Positions 52,330 through 60,749 of a DNA stretch of 64,000 bases are shown here, piece by piece. A model generated the notes under the pieces. The model saw only the letters and a program-made list of their open reading frames with translations, was not told the DNA's origin and made no database searches. The DNA is from DATIRA01 sp963766505 (GTDB lineage: Bacteria > Pseudomonadota > Gammaproteobacteria > Steroidobacterales > Steroidobacteraceae). Every line of letters starts with the position of its first letter. Position 1 is the first letter of the stretch. The translations under genes and the position numbers were made by a program. The DNA is taken from NCBI GenBank assembly GCA_963766505.1, contig CAVYAL010000010.1:310001-374000 (forward strand). The letters are read 5' to 3'.

Positions 52330-52878
52330 TCAGCCCTTGCCGCGCGCGGCCTTCAGGTCCTTGATGTCCTGCAGCACGATCTTCGAGTTCTCGTCCGGGT
52401 CCACCGATTCGTAGTGCTTTGCCACGCGGCCCTCGGGGTCGATCAGGAAGGTGTCGCGCCGCGCCACCTCCATCACGCCGAAGTTCCGCAGCACGCCGTA
52501 CTGCTTTGAAACGGCCTTCTCGGAGTCCGCGAGCAGCGTGAAGGGCAGGCCGTGCTTCTCCGCGAAGGCCTTGTGCGAGGCGACGTCGTCCACGCTGATG
52601 CCGAGGATCACCGCGCCTTCCTTGTTGAACGCGAAGATGTTGTCCCTGAAGCTGCAGGCCTGCGTCGTGCAGCCGGGCGTGTCGTCCTTCGGGTAGAAAT
52701 AGAGCGCAACCCACTTGCCCTTGTAGTCGGAGAGCTCGTGCCACTGGCCCTGCTGGTCCTGCAGCTTGAACTCCGGGGCCGGCTGGCCTGCGGCGGGGGA
52801 ATCGGCGAGGGCGAGCCCCGCATAGGCCAGGCAGGCGGCCAGCAGGACGGCGGGGCGTGACGCAATCAAGGTTTTCAT
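52330..52878 (-). CDS. Exported peroxiredoxin (Bcp/PrxQ type)
   Basis: 182-residue thiol peroxidase that reduces H2O2 or organic peroxides. A signal peptide (MKTLIASRPAVLLAACLAYA, cut after ALA near residue 25) sends it to the periplasm, which is unusual for BCP, normally cytoplasmic. YFYPKDDTPGCTTQACSFRD has the peroxidatic cysteine and, five residues later, the resolving cysteine (the C-x4-C PrxQ arrangement). RRDTFLIDPEGRVAKHY is the usual C-terminal strand. Reduction outside the cytoplasm would need a partner thioredoxin-like protein not seen here. Ribosome site TGGAGAAAG precedes ATG 52878. Confidence 0.93.
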   Translation of the reverse strand: MKTLIASRPAVLLAACLAYAGLALADSPAAGQPAPEFKLQDQQGQWHELSDYKGKWVALYFYPKDDTPGCTTQACSFRDNIFAFNKEGAVILGISVDDVASHKAFAEKHGLPFTLLADSEKAVSKQYGVLRNFGVMEVARRDTFLIDPEGRVAKHYESVDPDENSKIVLQDIKDLKAARGKG

Positions 52879-52967
52879 CGCTTTCTCCAGGGGGCCGAGG
52901 GGGTCGTGGCCGGGGGCATGCCATACTAAATCCCGCTTCGCCCCTGGCAAAGCGAGGCGAGCGACTC

Positions 52968-54185
52968 GTGACGGCAGCCGAATCCGACACCGATTACTTC
53001 TTCTTCGAGGATCGCGAGGCTTTGGTTCTCGCGGGCGGTGGCGCGAGGGCGGCCTACCAGGTCGGCGTGCTGCGCGCGATCGCCGACTGGCTGCCCGAGG
53101 ATACGCCTTGTCCGTTCGAGGTGCTGGTCGGAACCTCCGCCGGCGCGATCAACGCCGCCTCGCTCGCGGCCCGCTCGCCGAGCCTGCGGGAGGCCGTCGC
53201 GACGCTGGAGCGCGTCTGGTCCGGGTTCTCGGTGGACCAGGTCTTCGACGTCGACAACCTGAGCATGCTCCGCGCCGGCCTGCACTGGCTGCTGTCGATG
53301 ACGTCCGGCGGCTGGCTGCTGCCGGCGCCGCGGTCGCTGTTCGACACCGAGCCGCTGCGTGAGCTGCTGAGGCGGGAGATCCCGTTCGAGCGGATCCCCG
53401 ACAACGTCCGCAAGGGCCCGCTGCGCGCGCTGGCCGTGGCGACCACCAGCTACTCCAGCGGCCGCGCCGTAGCCTTCTTCGATGCGCCGCAGGAGCTGGC
53501 CGAGTGGCGACGGGTCCGCCGCGCGGGCGTGCGCCGAGCCGTCGACATCGACGTGCTGATGGCGACTGCGGCCATTCCGTTCATGTTCCCGGCCGCGCAG
53601 GTCGACGGCGAGTATTTCGGTGACGGTGCGATGCGCCAGCTGGCGCCGCTTAGCCCGGCCGTGCATCTCGGCGCCAATCGCCTGCTGGTCGTCGGTACGC
53701 GGGCCGAGGCGCCGGCCAGCCCGGCCGACGGGGCCGTCGGCACCGCGCCGAGTCCCGGACACCTGTTCGGGTTCGTGCTGGACTCGCTGTTCACCGACGG
53801 CCTGTCCATCGATCTCGAGCGCCTGCACCAGATCAACTCGCTGCTGGAGCTGCACCCCGAGGCGAGCGCACCCGGGCGACGTCCGATCGACACGCTGGTG
53901 ATCCAGCCGAGCGAAGATCCGACCCGGATCGCGCGCCGGCACGTCTCGGCGATGCCGCGCAGCGTGAGGCGGCTGCTGCGCACGATGGGCGCGCTCGAGG
54001 CCCGCGGCGGATTGCTGGTCAGTTACCTGCTGTTCGAGTCGGTCTACACGAAGAAGCTGATGCAGCTCGGACGCGCAGACGCCGAGGCCAGGCGCGAGGA
54101 GATCATCGCCTTCCTGCGCAGCACCTTCAGAGCAGAGCGAGCGTCCCGAGACCGAGCAGGGACGCGAATCCAACGACGTCCGTAA
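52968..54185 (+). CDS. Patatin-like phospholipase
   Basis: 405-residue patatin-fold acyl hydrolase. LVLAGGGARAAYQVGVLRAI supplies the oxyanion-hole glycines. VLVGTSAGAINAASLA holds the nucleophilic serine (GxSxG), and GEYFGDGAMRQLAPLSPAV the catalytic Asp in DGA, so the Ser-Asp dyad is complete. A C-terminal extension of about 140 residues with basic helices (RRHVSAMPRSVRRLLRTMG) may bind membranes. GTG 52968 is chosen: translation from upstream would add low-complexity sequence, and GAGG lies at a fair distance. The 3' end overlaps mgtE by 59 bases on the opposite strand, so the last about 20 residues are constrained by mgtE. Confidence 0.9.
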   Translation: MTAAESDTDYFFFEDREALVLAGGGARAAYQVGVLRAIADWLPEDTPCPFEVLVGTSAGAINAASLAARSPSLREAVATLERVWSGFSVDQVFDVDNLSMLRAGLHWLLSMTSGGWLLPAPRSLFDTEPLRELLRREIPFERIPDNVRKGPLRALAVATTSYSSGRAVAFFDAPQELAEWRRVRRAGVRRAVDIDVLMATAAIPFMFPAAQVDGEYFGDGAMRQLAPLSPAVHLGANRLLVVGTRAEAPASPADGAVGTAPSPGHLFGFVLDSLFTDGLSIDLERLHQINSLLELHPEASAPGRRPIDTLVIQPSEDPTRIARRHVSAMPRSVRRLLRTMGALEARGGLLVSYLLFESVYTKKLMQLGRADAEARREEIIAFLRSTFRAERASRDRAGTRIQRRP

Positions 54186-55482
54186 CGGTCGTCAGCACGA
54201 CGCCGCCCGCGACCGCCGGGTCCACGCCCAGCCGCTTCAACCCCAGCGGCACCAGCACGCCGGCCAGCGCCGCGGCGAACAGGTTCACGACCATCGCCAG
54301 GAAGATCACGGCGGCGATCCGCCAGTCGTGGTACCAGAGCATCGCGACCGCCGCGACGACCGTCGACCAGGCCAGCCCGTTCAGCAGCGCAACCGCGACT
54401 TCCTTGCCGAGCAGCCAGCGCGCGTTCGCGCGTTCCACCTGGCCCAGCGCGAGCCCGCGGATCATCAGCGTCATCGTCTGCGTGCCGGCCACGCCGCCCA
54501 TGCTGGCAACGATCGGCATCAGCACGGCCAGCGCGACGATTTGCTGGATCGTCGCCTCGAACAGCCCGACGACCCAGGCGGCCAGGAAGGCCGTGGCGAG
54601 GTTGACGCCGAGCCAGACGCCGCGTCGCCGCGCGCTCGGCACGACGCCCGCGAACATGTCGGCCTCCTCGTCGAGGCCCGCCATGCTCATGACGGAGTGG
54701 TCCGCCTGTTCGCGTATCACGTCCACGACGTCGTCGACGGTGATGCGTCCGAGCAGCCGCCCGTCCGGCGCGACCACGGCCGCCGACATCAGGTCGCGGT
54801 CCTGGAACAGGCTCGCCACCTTGTTGGCCGGCATCTCCGGCGGTATGCCCCCGGCCTGCGGGTCCATGACCTCGCCGACGGTCCGCTCCAGGTCCTCGGT
54901 GAGCAGCCGGGTGACGTCCAGCGCACCGAGATAACGGTCGTAGCGGTTCACGACGAACAGTGCGTCGGTCTTCTCGGGCAGTTCGCCCCGCATCCGCAGG
55001 TAGCGCAGCACGGTCTCGAGCGTCACGTCGGGGCGCACGCTGACCGTGTCGGTGTTCATCAGGCCGCCCGCCGTGTCCTCGTCGTAGGCGAGCATGGCCC
55101 GGAGCCGTTCGCGGTCCTGCGCATCCATCGAGCGCAGCACGCGCCGATTGACCGCTTCCGGCAGGTCCTGCAGCAGGTCCGCCAGGTCGTCCGCCTCGAG
55201 ACCCTCGGTGGCGGCGACCAGCTCCTCGGTCTCCATCTCGCTGATGAGACCGGCGCGCACCTCCTCGTTGAGCTCGACCAGCACGTCGCCCTCGAGCTCG
55301 GGATCGACGAGATCCCAGACGACCTCGCGCTGGGCCGGCGGCAGCGACTCGAGCAGCGAGGCCACCTCGGCCGGATGCATCGAGTTCACCAGCCGGTGAA
55401 CCTGGCGCATCGTGCCCTGGTCGAGCGCGCGGGTCAGCGCCTCGAGGTGGCTCAGCTTTCGTGGGTGCAGCTCGGCGTTCAT
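54127..55482 (-). CDS. mgtE: Magnesium transporter MgtE
   Basis: 451-residue Mg2+ channel. The cytoplasmic N domain (VNSMHPAEVASLLESLPP and similar superhelical repeats) covers residues 1-130. A CBS pair follows (DTAGGLMNTDTVSVRPD, then VGEVMDPQAGGIPPEMP), then a linker helix and five membrane helices. Pore-line signatures are PIVASMGGVAGTQTMTLMIR and the late ASLLGLGTLALL. The N and CBS domains close the pore when Mg2+ is plentiful. It is the last gene in the rpoN-hpf-rapZ direction (47-base gap after rapZ) and convergent with the patatin gene. Confidence 0.96.
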   Translation of the reverse strand: MNAELHPRKLSHLEALTRALDQGTMRQVHRLVNSMHPAEVASLLESLPPAQREVVWDLVDPELEGDVLVELNEEVRAGLISEMETEELVAATEGLEADDLADLLQDLPEAVNRRVLRSMDAQDRERLRAMLAYDEDTAGGLMNTDTVSVRPDVTLETVLRYLRMRGELPEKTDALFVVNRYDRYLGALDVTRLLTEDLERTVGEVMDPQAGGIPPEMPANKVASLFQDRDLMSAAVVAPDGRLLGRITVDDVVDVIREQADHSVMSMAGLDEEADMFAGVVPSARRRGVWLGVNLATAFLAAWVVGLFEATIQQIVALAVLMPIVASMGGVAGTQTMTLMIRGLALGQVERANARWLLGKEVAVALLNGLAWSTVVAAVAMLWYHDWRIAAVIFLAMVVNLFAAALAGVLVPLGLKRLGVDPAVAGGVVLTTVTDVVGFASLLGLGTLALL

Positions 55483-55529
55483 GAGCCGCGCACTTTACGA
55501 TGTCGGCGCGGTGCTCGCGAACATTCCCG

Positions 55530-56402
55530 CTACTCGTGGCTGCGGCTCGCCAGGTCGCGGTGGCGGATCAGTGCGCGCCCATAGCGCTCGTTGAAGTGGC
55601 GGGCCAGCTGCTCGGCCAGGTAGACGGAGCGGTGCTGCCCGCCGGTGCAGCCCACTGCGACGGTCAGGTAGCTGCGGTTCGATCGAACCAGCGATGGGAG
55701 CCAGCGCTCGAGCAGGCCCGTCAGGTCCTTGAGGAAGGCCGCGACTTCATCGTGACGCTCCATGAAGCTCAGCACCGCCTCGTCGCGCCCGGTCAGCTCG
55801 CGCAGAGCTGGTTCCCAGTAGGGATTCGGCAGGGCCCGGGCGTCGAACACGAAGTCCGCGTCGTCGGGCACGCCGTTGCGGTAGGCGAACGACTCGAAGA
55901 GCAGCGACGGGCCGGACTCGTTGCGCTCCGCCACGCGTTCACGGATCAGCTCGCGCAACTCGTGCACCGAGAGCCGCGAGGTGTCCACGGTCAGGTCGGC
56001 GGCGCTCGCCAGCGGCTCGAGCAGCCGCTGCTCCTGCTCGAGCGCTTCGGTGAGCCCCAGCCCGCTGCGGCTCAGCGGATGCCTGCGACGTGTCTCGCTG
56101 AAGCGCTTCAGCAGCACCTCGGAGTCCGCGCGCAGGAACACGAGCTCGCATCCGATCCCGCTGCGACGCAGCTCCTCGACCAGTCCCGGCACGCCGGCGA
56201 GGTCCTCGGGCCGGTTACGCGCGTCCACGCCGACGGCGGTCAGGCGGTAGGCGGCCTCACTGGTCCGCACCGTGTAGGCGATGAAACCCTGCAGCAGGCC
56301 GGCGGGAATGTTGTCCACGCAGTAATAGCCGAGGTCCTCCAGCATGTGGAGCGCAACGCTCTTGCCGGAGCCGGACAGGCCGCTGACGATGACGAGCCTC
56401 AT
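55530..56402 (-). CDS. rapZ: RNase adapter protein RapZ
   Basis: 290-residue nucleotide-binding protein. In enteric bacteria RapZ binds small RNAs and delivers them to RNase E, linking to glucosamine-6-phosphate control; outside enterics its role is less clear. VSGLSGSGKSVALHMLEDLG is the Walker A region. The C-terminal domain has YLTVAVGCTGGQHRSVYLA, the most conserved element of the family. Length is standard. It directly follows hpf, with only 3 bases between; the ptsN gene usually found between hpf and rapZ is missing. ATG 56402. Confidence 0.97.
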   Translation of the reverse strand: MRLVIVSGLSGSGKSVALHMLEDLGYYCVDNIPAGLLQGFIAYTVRTSEAAYRLTAVGVDARNRPEDLAGVPGLVEELRRSGIGCELVFLRADSEVLLKRFSETRRRHPLSRSGLGLTEALEQEQRLLEPLASAADLTVDTSRLSVHELRELIRERVAERNESGPSLLFESFAYRNGVPDDADFVFDARALPNPYWEPALRELTGRDEAVLSFMERHDEVAAFLKDLTGLLERWLPSLVRSNRSYLTVAVGCTGGQHRSVYLAEQLARHFNERYGRALIRHRDLASRSHE

Positions 56403-56405
56403 GCG

Positions 56406-56735
56406 TCACTGCGCGATCGCCGCCCCGCGCTTGCGGGCCTCGGGCGCATGATGGTCGCGCGCGCGTTCCTTCTGCTTGCGGACGCGGCGCTGCAGCTTGT
56501 CGGCCATCGCGTCGATCGCGGCATACATGTCCTCGTCGACGGCGTCCGCATGGATCGTCCGGCCGCTGACGTGCACCGTGGACTCGGCCTTGTGCCTGAG
56601 CTTCTCCACGGAGAGGATGCACTGTACGTCGATCAGCCGCTCGAAGCGCTCGACGATCCGGCCGAGTTTCTTCTCGACGTAGCTGCGCAGTGCAGGTGTG
56701 ATCTCGACGTGGTGTCCGCTCAGCTGCAGTTGCAT
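56406..56735 (-). CDS. hpf: Ribosome hibernation promoting factor, short form
   Basis: 109-residue protein that binds the 30S decoding site in stationary phase and promotes inactive 100S ribosome dimers. LSGHHVEITPALRSYVEKKL and KLGRIVERFE are the first helix-strand units; FERLIDVQCILSVEKLRHKA and DEDMYAAIDAMADKLQRRVR follow. The length marks it as the short HPF, without a dimerisation tail. It follows rpoN with a 71-base gap, the conserved arrangement in gammaproteobacteria. Ribosome site AGGAGG lies directly upstream of ATG 56735. Confidence 0.96.
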   Translation of the reverse strand: MQLQLSGHHVEITPALRSYVEKKLGRIVERFERLIDVQCILSVEKLRHKAESTVHVSGRTIHADAVDEDMYAAIDAMADKLQRRVRKQKERARDHHAPEARKRGAAIAQ

Positions 56736-56806
56736 CTCGCGCTCCTCCTGAAATCAATTGTGTCGGTCTTGTAAAAACACCGGCCTGCCGGCCGTTCCAG
56801 TCCGCC

Positions 56807-58243
56807 TCAGGCCTCGGCGCGTGCCGAGGCGTGCCGCCGCTCGCTCGAGGACCCGAGCCCCATCGCCTCGCGGTACTTGGCGACGGTACGGCGCGCGACC
56901 TTGATGCCCTCGCCGGCGAGCACCTGGGCAAGCTGCGCATCGCTGTAGGGCTTGTCCGGTACTTCGTCGGAGATCAGCTTGCGGATCCGCGCGCGGATCG
57001 CCACCGAGGAAACGTCCTCGCCATCGTCGCCGGTGACGTGACTCGAGAAGAAATAACGGAACTCGAAGATGCCGCGCGGCGTGTGCATGTACTTGCCGGT
57101 GGTCACCCGCGAGATCGTCGACTCGTGCATCGAGACCGCGTCGGCAATGTCGCGCAGGATCATCGGCTGCATCGCTTCCTCGCCCTGTTCCAGGAACGAG
57201 GACTGGCGCTGCACGATCGCGCGGGCGACCTTCAGCAGCGTCTCGTGGCGGATCTCGAGGCTGCGCACCAGCCAGCGCGCCTCCTGCAGCTGGGCGCGCA
57301 GCGTCGCGTAGTCCGCGGCGCGCGACACCAGGCTCGCGTAGGTCTGGTTGACGCGCAGCCGCGGCATCGCGGCCGGGTTCACCTCGACGGACCAGCCGTG
57401 GTCGCGTCGCTTCACGAACACGTCCGGCACCAGGTACTCGGGCTGCCCGGTCGTGAACGAGGCGCCCGGCCGGGGGTTGCAGCCGCGGATCAGCGCCAGC
57501 GCGACGCGCAGCGTCTCCTCGTCCGCGTCGAACTTGCGCCCGAGCGCCCCGAGGTCCCGGTCCGCGACCTCCTGCAGGTTCTCCGCCGCGATCGCAAGCG
57601 CGAGCTCGAGACCGGGCGTATCGCGATCGAGCTGCTCGAGCTGCAGCCGGAGGCATTCGGCCAGGTCGCGCGCGGCGGCTCCCGCGGGGTCCAGCGTCTG
57701 CACGAAGGCCAGCACGTGCTCGACGTCCTCCTGCGACACGGGCAGGTCCACGCACAGGCTGCGCGCGATCGCGTCGGTGCTTTCGGTCAGGTAGCCGTCT
57801 TCGTTCAGTGCGTCGACGATCGCTTCGCCGATCCAAAGCTCGCGCGGGTCGAGCTTGCTGATCTCGAGCTGCCAGATCAGGTGCTGGTGCAGGTCGAGGC
57901 TGCGATCGTCGGCGAACTCGAGCGGCCGGTCGTCGTCGTCCTGTGCGCGCCCCTCGCCGCCGGTCGGGGCGGAATCGGCCCAGGGGTCCTCCATTTCGAC
58001 GACGATCTCCTCCTCCTGCGGGGAGTTCTCGTCTTCGCTAGTCTCGGCAGCGCTCGCCTCGAGGGAGGTGACCTCGATGGTCTCGTCCTCCTCGGCCTCC
58101 AGCATCACGTTGGACTCTAGCGCCTGCTGCACCTGTGCCTGCAGCTCGAGGATCGGCAGTTGCAGCAGCTTGATCGCCTGCTGCAGCTGCGGCGTCATCG
58201 TCAGCTGCTGACCGAGCTTGAGGTGCAGGGCCGGTTTGAGCAT
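56807..58243 (-). CDS. rpoN: RNA polymerase sigma-54 factor
   Basis: 478-residue sigma-54. Region I, which interacts with enhancer-binding activators, reads LGQQLTMTPQLQQAIKLLQL, with acidic region II from about residue 50 to 115. The core-binding domain is in region III. The helix-turn-helix contains ADAVSMHESTISRVTTGKYM, and the invariant RpoN box appears as ARRTVAKYREAMGL near the C-terminus. The complete protein should direct transcription from -24/-12 promoters. It lies between lptB and hpf as in most gammaproteobacteria. No sigma-54 activator gene is found in the window. Confidence 0.98.
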   Translation of the reverse strand: MLKPALHLKLGQQLTMTPQLQQAIKLLQLPILELQAQVQQALESNVMLEAEEDETIEVTSLEASAAETSEDENSPQEEEIVVEMEDPWADSAPTGGEGRAQDDDDRPLEFADDRSLDLHQHLIWQLEISKLDPRELWIGEAIVDALNEDGYLTESTDAIARSLCVDLPVSQEDVEHVLAFVQTLDPAGAAARDLAECLRLQLEQLDRDTPGLELALAIAAENLQEVADRDLGALGRKFDADEETLRVALALIRGCNPRPGASFTTGQPEYLVPDVFVKRRDHGWSVEVNPAAMPRLRVNQTYASLVSRAADYATLRAQLQEARWLVRSLEIRHETLLKVARAIVQRQSSFLEQGEEAMQPMILRDIADAVSMHESTISRVTTGKYMHTPRGIFEFRYFFSSHVTGDDGEDVSSVAIRARIRKLISDEVPDKPYSDAQLAQVLAGEGIKVARRTVAKYREAMGLGSSSERRHASARAEA

Positions 58244-58320
58244 CGTGTTCCGTTCAGACTACTCCAGGGAGCGGGCCGCAGCTCCGCAGGCACGAGTCGC
58301 GCTGGGATTCGCCCTCCCGC

Positions 58321-59046
58321 TCAGAGACGGAAGTCCTGGCCCAAGTAGACCTCACGGACCTCGGGATTGGCAAGAATCTCCTCCGCGGATCCGGCAGCGA
58401 TCACACTTCCCGCGCTGACGATGTAGGCGCGACCGCAGATGCCAAGCGTTTCACGGACATTGTGGTCCGTGATCAGGATGCCGATGTTGCGGGAGCTCAG
58501 GTGCCTGATGATGCGCTGGATGTCGTCCACCGAGATCGGGTCCACGCCGGCGAACGGCTCGTCCAGCAGCATGAACCTCGGTTCCGCCGCCAGCGCCCGG
58601 GCGATCTCGACGCGCCTGCGCTCGCCGCCGGACAGGCTCATGCCGAGGCCCTCCCGAATGTGACCGATGTGCAGTTCCTCGAGCAGCGATTCGAGCGCCG
58701 CCTGGCGGCCGTCCTCGTCGAGGTCTTCGCGCAGCTCCAGTATCGCGAGGATGTTGTCCTCGACCGACAGCTTGCGGAATACCGAGGCCTCCTGGGGCAG
58801 GTAGCCGAGCCCGAGCCGCGCCCGACGGTGCATCGGGAGCCGCGTGAGCTCCCTGTCGTCGAGCCAGATGCGGCCTTCGTCGCAGGGAACGAGGCCGACG
58901 ATCATGTAGAAGGCCGTGGTCTTGCCTGCGCCGTTCGGGCCGAGCAGCCCTACGACCTCGCCCGAGTTGACCTCGAGCGAAAGCCCGGAGACCACCTTGC
59001 GCGACTTGTACGTCTTGCCGAGCGAGTCGGCGCGCAGTCGGCTCAC
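58321..59046 (-). CDS. lptB: LPS export ABC transporter ATPase LptB
   Basis: 241-residue ATPase that drives the LptFG complex to extract lipopolysaccharide from the inner membrane. Walker A is VGLLGPNGAGKTTAFYMIVG. LPQEASVFRKLSVEDNILAI holds the Q-loop, LSGGERRRVEIARALA is the signature, FMLLDEPFAGVDP Walker B, and ILITDHNVRETL the switch histidine. GTG 59046 is chosen because it gives 241 residues, the family length, and overlaps the lptA stop as GTGA, implying coupled translation. Followed by rpoN after 77 bases. Confidence 0.97.
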   Translation of the reverse strand: MSRLRADSLGKTYKSRKVVSGLSLEVNSGEVVGLLGPNGAGKTTAFYMIVGLVPCDEGRIWLDDRELTRLPMHRRARLGLGYLPQEASVFRKLSVEDNILAILELREDLDEDGRQAALESLLEELHIGHIREGLGMSLSGGERRRVEIARALAAEPRFMLLDEPFAGVDPISVDDIQRIIRHLSSRNIGILITDHNVRETLGICGRAYIVSAGSVIAAGSAEEILANPEVREVYLGQDFRL

Positions 59047-59723
59047 GGCTTCTTGTCCTTGTCGGGAGCGGGCGTCTTGCCCGGCTCCGGCGCAGCCTGG
59101 GGCCGGGTCGGGTTGATCGTGATGCGGACGCCGCCCGGGTCCTTCTCGTCCGGGTTCGCGACCACGCGCTCGGCGCCGATGTTGTAGACGAGCGTGTCCC
59201 CCCGGATCTCGTTGCTGCCGTCGCTCAACCAGGCGCCGCCGGACAGGCGCACGGTCCCGGCCTTCACGTTGTACTCGATCGTCCCGGCCTCGCCCCTGGC
59301 GAGCTGCCCGCTGTCCTCGAGCCGCTGCTCGAAGCGTGCCGGCTTGCCGCGGATCACCGCGAGCACGATGTCGTTGTCCCGGAACGTCACGCTGGCCTGG
59401 TTCGAATCGAGCCTGCCGCCCGGTACCACGATCCGCACCGCACCCGACAGCAGCCATTCGGAGTTCTCGAAATTGAGCCCTGTCGCGCTCGCTTCCTGGG
59501 CCTCGACCTGCAGCTCGCCCTGGGTGATCTTCACGCGGCGGAACAGCAGCGCGTTGTTCTTGTAGTCGAAGTCGGAGGACGCGGCCTCGAGGTTGATCGG
59601 CAGGTCGCGGCTGCCGATCTGGCTCGTCTGGCCGGCCGCGGCGAAAGGCAGCGTCGCGAGTGCGCAGCAGGCGAGGACGCCCGCGGCCCGCCCGCGCGCC
59701 CGGCTATGGAAGGAACCGGCCAT
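59043..59723 (-). CDS. lptA: LPS bridge protein LptA
   Basis: 226-residue periplasmic protein forming the beta-jellyroll bridge that carries LPS from LptC to LptD. A signal peptide ends near AAAGQ (residue 31). The OstA repeats follow: PINLEAASSDFDYKNNALLF, VQITQG-type KITQGELQVEAQEA, and DSNQASVTFRDNDIVLAVIR. The C-terminal tail is Pro/Lys-rich (PEPGKTPAPDKDKKP). It overlaps lptC by 20 bases and lptB by 4, so all three are made from one message. Confidence 0.95.
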   Translation of the reverse strand: MAGSFHSRARGRAAGVLACCALATLPFAAAGQTSQIGSRDLPINLEAASSDFDYKNNALLFRRVKITQGELQVEAQEASATGLNFENSEWLLSGAVRIVVPGGRLDSNQASVTFRDNDIVLAVIRGKPARFEQRLEDSGQLARGEAGTIEYNVKAGTVRLSGGAWLSDGSNEIRGDTLVYNIGAERVVANPDEKDPGGVRITINPTRPQAAPEPGKTPAPDKDKKP

Positions 59724-60286
59724 TGACGTTGGATTCTAGCCTCAGTGTCCGGGCGTTCAAATCGACCCGCAGGCCGCGACCGTTCAGCTCGTGCTGTCCG
59801 AAGACCACGGTCACCGGGTCGGGCGTCTGGATGATGCTCGCGCTGGTGTCGTAGGCGAGCTGTTCGCTGCGGATGATCGCGACCGGGCCGCCCGGCTCAC
59901 CGCCCTGGACCGTGACGTTGCCCGCGAGCTGCAGCGAGGTCTGGTCCGCGGGCATGCGGCCACGGTCGGCCGTCACCTTCCAGGTCCCGGCCGCCTCGGT
60001 GCGATAGTCGAGCTCGAGGCGCGACAGGATCACGCTGCGATCCCCGAGCTGCTGCTCGATGTTCTCGGCCTGGACGACGATCCGCGGACGCCCGTCCGCC
60101 CCGATCTCGGTCAGCATCGCGTCGCTGAGGTAATAGCCACGGCGCTGCTCGGGCGTGGTGACCTCGATCGGGTCGGCACCTCCGCCCAGCAGCAGGCGGT
60201 ACAGCGTCACCGCGCCCGCCAGCAGCGCGGCCGCTGCCGATCACCCGGCGCCTCAGCCGGCTCTTGCGCTCAACAGCAGATCGCAT
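59704..60286 (-). CDS. lptC: LPS export protein LptC, with a frame break at its N-terminus
   Basis: Inner-membrane-anchored LPS-binding protein receiving LPS from LptBFG. The beta-jellyroll part is complete from GTG 60210: VTLYRLLLGGGADP, GYYLSDAMLTEIGADGRP, DQTSLQLAGNVTVQGG. That frame has a stop shortly upstream, leaving only half of the membrane helix. From ATG 60286 another frame reads SAVERKSRLRRRVIGS. Removing one base near 60230 joins the two as VIGSAALLAGAVTLYRLLL, a proper single-helix anchor. Because LptC is normally essential, an extra base in the sequence is more likely than a broken gene. The ATG overlaps kdsC by 34 bases. Confidence 0.85.
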
Positions 60287-60747
60287 GCTTCACGCACGGC
60301 GCCACGTCCGCCCGGCTGGCTCGTGGTCCAGTGAGTCTCCGCCTGCACCGTCGGATGCGCGTCCGCGACCGCGATCGCGAGGCCAGCCCGGCGCAGCATC
60401 GGCAGGTCGGGAACGTCGTCTCCTATGCAGGCCGTCTCCCGCGGCTCGATGCCGAGTTCCTCGAGCAGCGCATCGATCTGCGCCGCCTTGTCCTCCACGC
60501 CCTGGCTGACACGCGTGATGCCGAGCTCCGCAGCGCGCCGCCGCACCGCGTCAGATTCGCGTCCGGAGATGATCGCGACCGCAACGCCGGCACGCTGCAG
60601 CGCCACGAGCCCGTAGCCGTCGCGCACGTCGAAGACCTTCAACTCCTCGCCGTCCGCGGCGAAATACAGCCGCCCGTCGGTCAGCACGCCGTCCACGTCG
60701 AGCACCAGCAGCCGGATCCGGCGGGCTTTCTCGAACAGTGCATCCAT
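60253..60747 (-). CDS. kdsC: KDO 8-phosphate phosphatase
   Basis: 164-residue HAD-family phosphatase that removes the phosphate from 3-deoxy-manno-octulosonate 8-phosphate in the pathway to the LPS inner core. LLVLDVDGVLTDGRLYF has the two catalytic Asp residues. ISGRESDAVRRRAAEL is motif II, KAAQ-like DKAAQIDALLEELG gives the motif III lysine, and CIGDDVPDLPMLRRAG motif IV. No cap domain, as usual in the KdsC group, which works as a tetramer. It starts 2 bases after the kdsD stop. Confidence 0.97.
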   Translation of the reverse strand: MDALFEKARRIRLLVLDVDGVLTDGRLYFAADGEELKVFDVRDGYGLVALQRAGVAVAIISGRESDAVRRRAAELGITRVSQGVEDKAAQIDALLEELGIEPRETACIGDDVPDLPMLRRAGLAIAVADAHPTVQAETHWTTSQPGGRGAVREACDLLLSARAG

Positions 60748-60749
60748 GA

